The position numbers were made by a program, and so were the translations under genes. A DNA stretch of 39,280 bases from an uncultured Clostridia bacterium (GTDB lineage: Bacteria; Bacillota; Clostridia; Christensenellales; Borkfalkiaceae): NCBI GenBank assembly GCA_947630365.1, contig CANRHI010000006.1:1-39280 (forward strand), in the 5' to 3' direction. Positions within the stretch are counted from its first letter, which is position 1. Each line of letters begins with the position of its first letter. Below the pieces are notes generated by a model. That model was not told where the DNA came from, did not search any database, and saw only the letters and a list, made by a program, of their open reading frames with translations. This document shows positions 33,146 to 39,280 of the stretch, one piece after another.

Positions 33146-33174
33146 ATTATAGCACAGGACAAAAATATTTTCAA
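33146..33174 (-). promoter_or_regulatory. Promoter of the sirtuin-miaB-TIR-mutS-mutL-miaA operon
   Basis: On the minus strand TTGAAA (33169-33174) and a perfect TATAAT (33146-33151) are separated by 17 bases. Transcription would start near 33139, leaving a leader of about 33 bases. No other promoter of this quality was seen before the terminator at 22930-22958, so seven genes appear to share it. Confidence 0.8.
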
Positions 33175-33216
33175 CAAAACACAAAAGGGAAATGAAATTT
33201 TTTCATAAAACGGCAC

Positions 33217-35562
33217 ATGCTGAAGGCGATGAAACGCGCATTGCTCATTCTATCCATCGTGTTCGGAGTGCTCGGGGCGGTCGTCCTCACGGGCGCGGTC
33301 TATTGCGTCGGCGTGACGGCGGGGGTCCGTCTCGACGAGAGAAAGCTCTCCCTCGATACCACCTGCGTGCGCCTCTACGATACGGACGGCGAACAAATCG
33401 AGACGGCGAAACGAAAGAGCGTCTCCCTCGGGGAAGTCCCCGCTTACGTCAAACAGGCGTTTGTCGCCGTCGAGGACAAGCGTTTCTATTCCCACCACGG
33501 GCTGGACTATAAGCGCATCTGCAAGGCGACGCTCAAAAACCTTGCGAGTTTTTCCTTCCGCGAGGGCGCTTCCACCATCTCCCAGCAGCTCATCAAGAAC
33601 ACCCATCTCTCGGGTGAAAAGACGCTAAAGCGGAAACTGCGCGAATGCAAGCTCACCCTGCAGCTCGAAAAGCGGTACAAAAAGGACGAAATTTTGGGGC
33701 TGTACCTCAATTCCATCTACTTCGGGCACGACGCCTTCGGCATCGGCGACGCCTCCGCCTTCTACTTCGGGAAGGATGCGGAGGAGCTCACCCCCGCTCA
33801 GGCCGCCATGCTCGCCGCGCTTGTGCGCTCTCCCAACACCTATTCCCCCTTCAAAAGCCCCGAAAAATGCCTTGGAAGGCGAAATTTCGTGCTCTCCCTC
33901 ATGCGGGAACAGGGCTATCTTTCCAAGGAAGAGACCAACGCGGCGCAGGCGGAACCGCTTCCGACAACGCCCTTTTCGCACGGGGAAAACGCCTACCTTT
34001 CCCTCGTATTTGAGGAGCTCGCGGAAATTTTTCCCGAGACGGCGGGGCTCTCTTCGCTCCGCGTGTACACCTGCATGGACAGCTCGCTGCAAAAGGATCT
34101 CTCCTCCATCTCCGCGGAGAGCGATGTTTGCGCGCTCGTTTTGGACAATTCCGCCCACGCACTCAAGGCGCTGCACTCGACCTGCGGAATTTTGAAGCGC
34201 GTGCCCGCTTCCACCATCAAACCCCTGCTCGTGTACGCGCCCGCCATCGAGGAGGATAAAATTTGCCCCGCAACGCCCATTTTAGACGAGAAAACGGACT
34301 TTTCGGGCTACTGCCCGGACGACGCGGGCGGCGCAACGGGGAGCTACATGAGCGCCCGCTATGCCCTTTCCCACAGCGTGAACATTCCCGCCGTGAAGCT
34401 CCTGAACGAAATGGGGTGCGAAAAATGCGCCGGGTATCTCGAAAAACTGGGGCTTCCCGTTCCCGAAGAGGATAGAACGCTGGCCTTGGCGCTCGGCGCG
34501 ATGAGCGAGGGCTTCCCCCTCCCCGCATTGGCAAACGGCTATGCGGCGCTCGCAGACGGAGGAAAATACGCCCCCTTTCACACCGTCGAGCGCGTGGAAG
34601 ATGAAGAAGGGCGGGTCTTGTACCGCGCGGCGCCCTCCCCCGCCCGCGTCTTTTCCGAGGAGACCGCCTACCTCGTGAACGACATGCTCAAAACTGCCGC
34701 AAAGGAGGGAACGGCGAAGCGGCTGCGCTTCCTCCCCTTCGAGGTGTGTGCCAAGACGGGCACGGCGGAGGGCAAGGGCGGCAATACCGACGCGTACACC
34801 ATCGCATACACAAGCGAGGATACCGTTGCGGTGTGGCTGGGAAATCAAGACCGTACTCCCATTCGGGCGACGGGCGGAGGGCTGCCCGCAAATTATGTTC
34901 TTGAAATTTTAAGCAATCTCTACAAGGAAAACGCGCCCGCCCCCTTTCCTTCCTGCAGCGGCGTCGAAGAGCTCGCCTTCGACAAGGAAGAGTACGAAAC
35001 GGCGCATAGGATCCTCCTTTCCGATCCCCTCGCCCCGCCCGCGACCGAAGAAAGAGAGCTCTTCAAGGGGAGCGCAAAGCCCACCGAGGTCTGCACGCGG
35101 TATTCCTCGCCAAGCATTCAAAAACCTACTATTTTTTTGAAAAATGGGGCGGTTTATATTGAGCTATGTCAGACAAAGTACTATGATTATGACGTAAAAA
35201 GAGAAAATCGTGGGCAAATCGCCACGATTTACAGCGGGAAATATCAAAAAATCATCTGCGACAATTCCGTTCGAACGGGAGAAAGTTATCGATATTTCGT
35301 TACCCCCAAATTCAACGGTCGGGCGGGAGAGACCGTCGAGCTTCCCTCCGTGCGCATCGAAGGCGGCTCCCCTCTTCCCGACGATTGGTGGGAGGATCAG
35401 AGGGAGATCCTCTCAAGCGTAGAGAGCGCTTCCTCGACGAGCGCTTCGACGTCGAGCTTGGCTTCCTCCTCCTCGATGAAGGAGAGCTTGGGCTTGATGG
35501 CGGGGAAATCGGGAAGGAACACCGTACAGCAATCTTCGAAGGGAAGCACCGAAGTTTCGTAG
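33217..35562 (+). CDS. Class A penicillin-binding protein (PBP1A-like)
   Basis: This bifunctional enzyme polymerises glycan and crosslinks peptides at the outer membrane face. It has a membrane anchor at about 8-33. The glycosyltransferase domain has catalytic E86 in AVEDKRFYSHHG, GASTISQQLIKN at 117-128, and LNSIYFG. The transpeptidase has S332-TIK335, S387-V-N389 and K513-TGT516. About 130 residues of beta-rich domain follow, then a Ser-rich tail. The last 54 residues (from about 728) are encoded by 166 bases that lie antisense within thiI, and they look like translated antisense rather than a domain. The ATG at 33217 has no clear ribosome binding site; the ATG at 33229 (MKRALLIL) is an alternative with AAGG nearby. 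Codons at 35164-35189 contain copy C of the dispersed motif. Confidence 0.93.
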   Translation: MLKAMKRALLILSIVFGVLGAVVLTGAVYCVGVTAGVRLDERKLSLDTTCVRLYDTDGEQIETAKRKSVSLGEVPAYVKQAFVAVEDKRFYSHHGLDYKRICKATLKNLASFSFREGASTISQQLIKNTHLSGEKTLKRKLRECKLTLQLEKRYKKDEILGLYLNSIYFGHDAFGIGDASAFYFGKDAEELTPAQAAMLAALVRSPNTYSPFKSPEKCLGRRNFVLSLMREQGYLSKEETNAAQAEPLPTTPFSHGENAYLSLVFEELAEIFPETAGLSSLRVYTCMDSSLQKDLSSISAESDVCALVLDNSAHALKALHSTCGILKRVPASTIKPLLVYAPAIEEDKICPATPILDEKTDFSGYCPDDAGGATGSYMSARYALSHSVNIPAVKLLNEMGCEKCAGYLEKLGLPVPEEDRTLALALGAMSEGFPLPALANGYAALADGGKYAPFHTVERVEDEEGRVLYRAAPSPARVFSEETAYLVNDMLKTAAKEGTAKRLRFLPFEVCAKTGTAEGKGGNTDAYTIAYTSEDTVAVWLGNQDRTPIRATGGGLPANYVLEILSNLYKENAPAPFPSCSGVEELAFDKEEYETAHRILLSDPLAPPATEERELFKGSAKPTEVCTRYSSPSIQKPTIFLKNGAVYIELCQTKYYDYDVKRENRGQIATIYSGKYQKIICDNSVRTGESYRYFVTPKFNGRAGETVELPSVRIEGGSPLPDDWWEDQREILSSVESASSTSASTSSLASSSSMKESLGLMAGKSGRNTVQQSSKGSTEVS
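35164..35189 (+). repeat. Copy C of a dispersed motif CTATGTCAGACAAAGTACT
   Basis: This copy lies within the class A PBP gene, in the sense direction, in a strikingly AT-rich stretch of an otherwise GC-rich gene. It matches copy B at 22 of 26 bases. Confidence 0.55.
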
Positions 35563-36548
35563 GTGCCGATTTGTTTGGAGATCTCGATGATGTCCTCTTT
35601 GTCGAAGCCGATGAGCGGGCGGAACACGGGGAGCGATACCACCGAATTGGAGGAGGTGATGCCCTCCAACGTTTGGCTCGCGACCTGCCCGAGGCTCTCC
35701 CCCGTGATGAGGCACCCATCCCCCTCGCGCCTTGCGATGCGCTCTGCAATGCGGTACATAAAGCGGCGAAGAAGGGTGACGTTGAGCTCCGCCGCGCATT
35801 TTTTATGTATCTCCTCCTGAATGTGCGTCACGCTCACCGTGCGCACCTTTTCGGTCAGGGTGTAGCGGGAGAGGATCTTGGCGAGCGAGACGACCTTCTC
35901 CTTCGCCGCCTCGTTGGTGTAGGGGTAACTGTGGAAGTGCAGCATTTCGACGCTGAGCCCCCGCTTTGCCATCATATACCCCGCGACGGGCGAGTCGATG
36001 CCGCCCGAGATCATAAGGAGCCCCTTGCCCGCCGTTCCCACGGGCATGCCGTGCGCGCCCTTTTCGAAAGAGCCGAACACGAGCGCTTTCCCCTGCTCGC
36101 GGATATCGACATACACCCTGTGCTCGGGCTCGTGTACGTCTACCTTCAACGCCTTGTTTTCGGAAAGGAGCCTCCCGCCGATGGCAGAGCTTATCTCCAT
36201 GGAATTTAAGGGATATTGCTTGTTTCCGCGGTGCGTTTCCACCTTAAAGCTGCCCTCCTTGGGAGAAACCAGCTTTGCCGCATAGAAAATGCTGTCCAAA
36301 TCGTTCTCCGTCTCGAAGCCGAGGGAGAGCGAATGCACGCCGAACACGCGGGAGACGCGCTCCATGATCTCCTCCGTCTCGGAGGGCGCGAAGTTTGCGA
36401 CGAGGTACCTCCCGCTCGTGCGGTGCAGCTCGTGACGGATGCCCCGAAGGGCGCGCTCCAAATTGACGGTAAAGACCCGCTCGAAGTACCCGCGGTTTTT
36501 TCCCTTGAGATGAATTTCCGCATAGCGGATAATGACGACTTGTTCCAT
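35397..36548 (-). CDS. thiI: tRNA 4-thiouridine synthase ThiI
   Basis: ThiI adenylates U8 of tRNA and inserts sulfur, and in some bacteria also passes sulfur to thiazole synthesis. The 383 residues have an N-terminal ferredoxin-like region (RYAEIHLKGKNRGYFE), a THUMP domain (about 60-165) and a PP-loop ATPase domain with SGGIDSP (181-187) and CLITGESLGQVASQTLEG. No rhodanese domain follows, so this is the short form, which needs a dedicated cysteine desulfurase as direct sulfur donor. That gene lies one base upstream on the same strand. The 3' end is shared antisense with the class A PBP gene. Confidence 0.97.
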   Translation of the reverse strand: MEQVVIIRYAEIHLKGKNRGYFERVFTVNLERALRGIRHELHRTSGRYLVANFAPSETEEIMERVSRVFGVHSLSLGFETENDLDSIFYAAKLVSPKEGSFKVETHRGNKQYPLNSMEISSAIGGRLLSENKALKVDVHEPEHRVYVDIREQGKALVFGSFEKGAHGMPVGTAGKGLLMISGGIDSPVAGYMMAKRGLSVEMLHFHSYPYTNEAAKEKVVSLAKILSRYTLTEKVRTVSVTHIQEEIHKKCAAELNVTLLRRFMYRIAERIARREGDGCLITGESLGQVASQTLEGITSSNSVVSLPVFRPLIGFDKEDIIEISKQIGTYETSVLPFEDCCTVFLPDFPAIKPKLSFIEEEEAKLDVEALVEEALSTLERISL

Positions 36549-36549
36549 A

Positions 36550-37668
36550 TCAAATTTTCCCCTTGAATTCTGCCGCCGTGGCGTTCAAAATTTCGGCGGC
36601 GCGAAGAACTTCTTCCTCTTTGGTCTCCCTCGAAAAGCTGATGCGGAGGACCCCGTCGAGCACGCTCTCCCTGTACCCGCACGCGGCGATGACGCGGCTG
36701 AAACGGTGCTTGGAAGAGCAGGCGCTCCCCGTCCCCACGGCGAGGCTCCTATCCCACAGCATGCGCTGTAACACCTCCCCGCGAAGTCCCTCCGCGGATA
36801 CCGTGAGGATGAACGGCGAGCCTTCCTCGGGGGAAATTTTCAGGAAAAGCTCCTTGGAAAGTTTCTCCCAAAGCAGGTCGCGGTAGGAAGAGACCCTCCT
36901 CCTGTCCCCTTGCAAATCGGCGAAAGTCTCCTCCGCGGCGAAGTAGAATGCCGCCGCGCCAAACACGTTCTCGGTGCCGCTGCGCGCGTTTTCCTCCTGC
37001 CCTCCGCCGAAAAGAAGCGGCGGTAAATCGAGCGAGCGGCGCTTTATAAGCGCGCCCGTCCCCTTCGGCCCGCCGATCTTATGCGCGCTCACGGCGTATA
37101 GATCTATGCTTTCGGGCAAGGTAAACGGAATTTTGCCGAACGCCTGCACGCCGTCGCTGAAAAAGAGCGTGCGCGGATTTTTGCGCTTTACCTCGCGGGA
37201 GAGCGAAAAAACGTCGTTCACGGCGCCCGTTTCGTTGTTCACATGCATGACGCAGGCGAGGCTCGTGTTCGCGTCTACAAGCGCGAGGAACGCCTCTTCC
37301 TCCACGCCGCCGCCTTGATCTATGGGCGCGACGCGAATTTCCACGCCGCGGCTTTTGAGCGCCGCCGCGCTCCGCTCCACCGCCGCATGTTCGCCCGCGG
37401 TGACGACGATGTTCCCCCGCCTTGCGCCGCCGAACAGGGCGGTGTTATCCGCCTCCGTGCCGCCCGAGGTGAAGACGAGCTTGAATTTGGCGGGGTCAGC
37501 GATGTGCTCCAAGAGCCCCGCGCGGAATTTCGCCAATTCCCGCGCCGCCGAAACGCCCCCGCCGTAGGTTGCGGAGGGGTTGTAAAAATTTTCGCCGAGA
37601 AAGCAAGCCGCGCGTTCGACCGCCCCCGAAGAAGGGCGCGTCGTGGCGGCGTTATCGAGATAGATCAT
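36550..37668 (-). CDS. Cysteine desulfurase (NifS/IscS family), ThiI partner
   Basis: This PLP enzyme removes sulfur from cysteine and holds it as a persulfide. The 372 residues contain MIYLDNAATTRPS, SGGTEADNTALFG, the histidine of AGEHAAV, VNNETGAV, the PLP lysine K197 in SAHKIGGPKGTGAL, RSGTENV, and the catalytic cysteine C317 in GTGSACSSKHRFS. It is one base upstream of thiI, the same pairing as NifZ-ThiI in Bacillus, so delivery of sulfur to tRNA is the likely main task. IscS-like roles in iron-sulfur cluster assembly cannot be excluded. Confidence 0.96.
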   Translation of the reverse strand: MIYLDNAATTRPSSGAVERAACFLGENFYNPSATYGGGVSAARELAKFRAGLLEHIADPAKFKLVFTSGGTEADNTALFGGARRGNIVVTAGEHAAVERSAAALKSRGVEIRVAPIDQGGGVEEEAFLALVDANTSLACVMHVNNETGAVNDVFSLSREVKRKNPRTLFFSDGVQAFGKIPFTLPESIDLYAVSAHKIGGPKGTGALIKRRSLDLPPLLFGGGQEENARSGTENVFGAAAFYFAAEETFADLQGDRRRVSSYRDLLWEKLSKELFLKISPEEGSPFILTVSAEGLRGEVLQRMLWDRSLAVGTGSACSSKHRFSRVIAACGYRESVLDGVLRISFSRETKEEEVLRAAEILNATAAEFKGKI

Positions 37669-38270
37669 CGCTGCTCCAATTTATTGCGTCCCGCCGCATA
37701 GACGAGGTATTCGAGAAGGGTCTGCCTGCATTCGATGACGTAAAGGGATTTCTCGATGGACCCCGAGACGAAGATATAGATGAATTCCTTCCCCTCGGCG
37801 GGCGCGCGGTTGGGCGTGAAAATTTTGGGCTTTTTGTTGCCCAAGCCGCGGAGGGTATCCTCGTAGGAATCCCTGTCCGCCCAGCCGAGCTTGAGGATCT
37901 GGTCGGCATGGATGGTCGTGAGGAATTTCCTCTTCTTACCGTTGAAAACTTTGGTGATGCGCAGCTCGTCCTGCACGAAGATATAATCGTAGCCCACGTT
38001 GAAGCGGTTCTTCAAAAACCAGAACACGAGCCCCGTCCCCCCGAAAAGCAGCATCAAAAAGACCCAAGGGAGCGTCTGTATCAGCCGCGCCAAGGCAGAT
38101 TCGAAGTTGACGAGGATATAATCGAGTATCGTCATAAAGAACGTGAGCGCGACGATCCCCGCCAGCACGAAAAAGATGATGGCGAACACCTTGAAAAGGG
38201 TATAGAGCTTGCTCTCCTTCGCGGCACGCGTGGAGCCTGCGCTCTCCTCATAGAGCATTTCTCTTGCCAT
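37665..38270 (-). CDS. Two-helix membrane protein of unknown function
   Basis: This 201-residue protein has two membrane segments at about 27-50 and 66-86, then a soluble domain of about 110 residues (YDYIFVQDELRITKVFNGKKRKFLTTI, then LGNKKPKIFTPN and KEFIYIFVSGSIEKSLYVIECR). It resembles small Clostridia membrane proteins grouped under a DUF (DUF6106 came to mind, unchecked). It overlaps the cysteine desulfurase by ATGA. It overlaps or abuts the CarB-DapF frame upstream by one base, so all four genes here should share one transcript. The function is unknown. Confidence 0.85.
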   Translation of the reverse strand: MAREMLYEESAGSTRAAKESKLYTLFKVFAIIFFVLAGIVALTFFMTILDYILVNFESALARLIQTLPWVFLMLLFGGTGLVFWFLKNRFNVGYDYIFVQDELRITKVFNGKKRKFLTTIHADQILKLGWADRDSYEDTLRGLGNKKPKIFTPNRAPAEGKEFIYIFVSGSIEKSLYVIECRQTLLEYLVYAAGRNKLEQR

Positions 38271-39280
38271 TAAAATTCCACCTTCCCCTCATAAATTTTT
38301 TCGACGTTCCCGGTGAGCGTGACGTTGCTGCCGTCGTAGCCGACGAGGAGGTCTCCCCCGCGAACCTTCACCGTGACGTCCCCCGCGCTGCACGCGCCGA
38401 TGCGCACCGCCGCCACAGCCGCAGCCGCCGCCCCCGTGCCGCTCGCATACGTTTCGCCATTCCCCTGTTCGAACGCCCGCATGCGGACGGTCGCCCCGTT
38501 GACGACGCGGACGATCTCGATATCGGGCGTTCCCGATGCCCCGTCCCGTTCGATCTCCGCCGCCAGCTCTTTGAGCGGAAATGCCTCCACCTTGTCGCAA
38601 AACGCCACGAGGTGCCTTCCGCCCAGCTCGACAAAGCGGGTCTCAGCGCCGAGCAGAAGCCCCGCATAGGCGGAGGGAGCGAGCCCTCCGAGCACGTTCG
38701 CCTCCCCGAGCTCCACCCGCGCGGAGGTCACGATGCCGCCGAAGCAATACACCGTCACCTTATGGACGCCGCCCACCGTCTCGATGGACATGGTGTCTCC
38801 CTTCACGAGCCCGCTCTCATAGAGGTATTTCGCGACGCAGCGAATGGCGTTTGCGGTATTGGCGCTCTCCGAGCCGTCCTGTTTGAAGATGCGCATGCGG
38901 GCGTCCGCGACCTTCGATTTGCCGATGACGACGATGCCGTCTCCCCCGATGCCGTAGTGCCTGCTCACATAGTTGACGGCGAGCGACTCGGGGCAGGTGA
39001 TCTTCCCCTCCATGTCCTCAAAGACGATATAGTCGTTCCCGCAGGACTGCATTTTGAGGAAGGAGAGCTCGGTCTTTTTCTTGCGCAAATGGTTGATGTC
39101 CACGAGCTCGGTGTTGTACTCGGTGAATTTGCTCGCGATGATGTCCGAAAGGGCGCGGGCGGTATCGAGGGAGGTGAGCACGGTCACCCCGAGAAGCACC
39201 GCGTGGTGATGCAATTCGATATAGTCGGCAATGAGTATGACGGCGTTGTTCGCTCCGTCCAGCTCGACTGTCGCTTCCGG
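38270..39280 (-). CDS. C-terminal part of a CarB-DapF fusion; DapF domain lacks both catalytic cysteines (5' end outside window)
   Basis: The frame is open to the window edge (337 codons, no stop). The first 60 or so residues end VTVLTSLDTARAL, which matches the end of the MGS-like domain of carbamoyl-phosphate synthase large subunit (PCLTSLDTA in Bacillus). They run straight into a diaminopimelate epimerase-like domain from about residue 72 (LSFLKMQSCGNDYIVFEDM), with no start codon that has a convincing ribosome binding site at the join. DapF needs two cysteines. The first, in the family motif CGN, is replaced by T142 (NTANAIRC). The second, in ACGTGA, is S280 (YASGTGA). The GNPH segment is GGRH. 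Epimerase activity is therefore unlikely. I recall CarB-DapF fusions in other Firmicutes but could not check. The CarB part may be catalytic; most of it is outside the window. Confidence 0.75.
   Translation of the reverse strand, partial: PEATVELDGANNAVILIADYIELHHHAVLLGVTVLTSLDTARALSDIIASKFTEYNTELVDINHLRKKKTELSFLKMQSCGNDYIVFEDMEGKITCPESLAVNYVSRHYGIGGDGIVVIGKSKVADARMRIFKQDGSESANTANAIRCVAKYLYESGLVKGDTMSIETVGGVHKVTVYCFGGIVTSARVELGEANVLGGLAPSAYAGLLLGAETRFVELGGRHLVAFCDKVEAFPLKELAAEIERDGASGTPDIEIVRVVNGATVRMRAFEQGNGETYASGTGAAAAAVAAVRIGACSAGDVTVKVRGGDLLVGYDGSNVTLTGNVEKIYEGKVEF

Overview
The window looks like a piece of a high-GC Clostridia (Firmicutes) chromosome, probably from an uncultured gut-type lineage. 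The signs are a Gram-positive-style division and cell-wall cluster, strong AGGAGG-type ribosome binding sites, a polyamine transporter operon led by an XRE-cupin regulator, a MutS/MutL pair whose MutL keeps the endonuclease motif, and a ThiI/cysteine desulfurase pair. MurE carries the DNPR motif of meso-diaminopimelate-adding enzymes, so the wall is predicted to be DAP-type. The species cannot be named from the sequence alone. No tRNA, rRNA, CRISPR array, transposase, integrase or phage gene was found. Coding density is very high: the longest gene-free stretch is about 270 bp (11853-12122), and many neighbours overlap by ATGA or by 8-14 bases.

Layout. (1) 1-10656, minus strand: a dcw cluster read mraZ, rsmH, ftsL-like, class B PBP, murE, mraY, murD, ftsW, murA, ftsQ (cut by the left edge), from a textbook promoter just upstream of mraZ. 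murF, murG and murC are not in this stretch. murI lies immediately upstream with its own start. (2) 11517-11958, plus: rpsT with promoter, GTG start and terminator(s). (3) 11992-17411, plus: promoter, repeat-rich leader, XRE-cupin regulator and potABCD, ending at a strong terminator. PotA and PotD are both unusually long. (4) 17428-22906, minus: an SPFH membrane protein, a NatA/NatB-type ABC exporter, an eight-helix membrane protein and a tiny ribbon-helix-helix (RHH) protein, then two small membrane proteins of unknown function. Two identical palindromes one helical turn apart sit just downstream of the -10 box and are a good candidate operator for the RHH protein. (5) 22930-33174, minus: sirtuin, miaB, a multidomain TIR protein, mutS, mutL, miaA and a YnbB-like PLP enzyme, from one promoter to one terminator. 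(6) 33217-35562, plus: a class A PBP whose 3' end runs antisense into thiI. (7) 35397-39280, minus: thiI, cysteine desulfurase, a two-helix membrane protein and the 3' end of an apparent CarB-DapF fusion.

How the parts work together. The first block makes and polymerises the peptidoglycan precursor and divides the cell, and murI supplies D-glutamate. Block 5 groups DNA mismatch repair and tRNA A37 modification with an NAD-dependent deacetylase and a TIR protein. The TIR protein has the order zinc ribbon, TPR, TIR, coiled coil, zinc ribbon, leucine-rich repeat. It is translationally embedded between miaB and mutS and is the strongest candidate for an undescribed system here. Two other items stand out. 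One is the DapF-like domain that has lost both catalytic cysteines and is fused to a CarB-like C-terminus. The other is a near-identical 19-26 bp DNA motif that occurs three times in one orientation, twice inside unrelated genes read in opposite directions.
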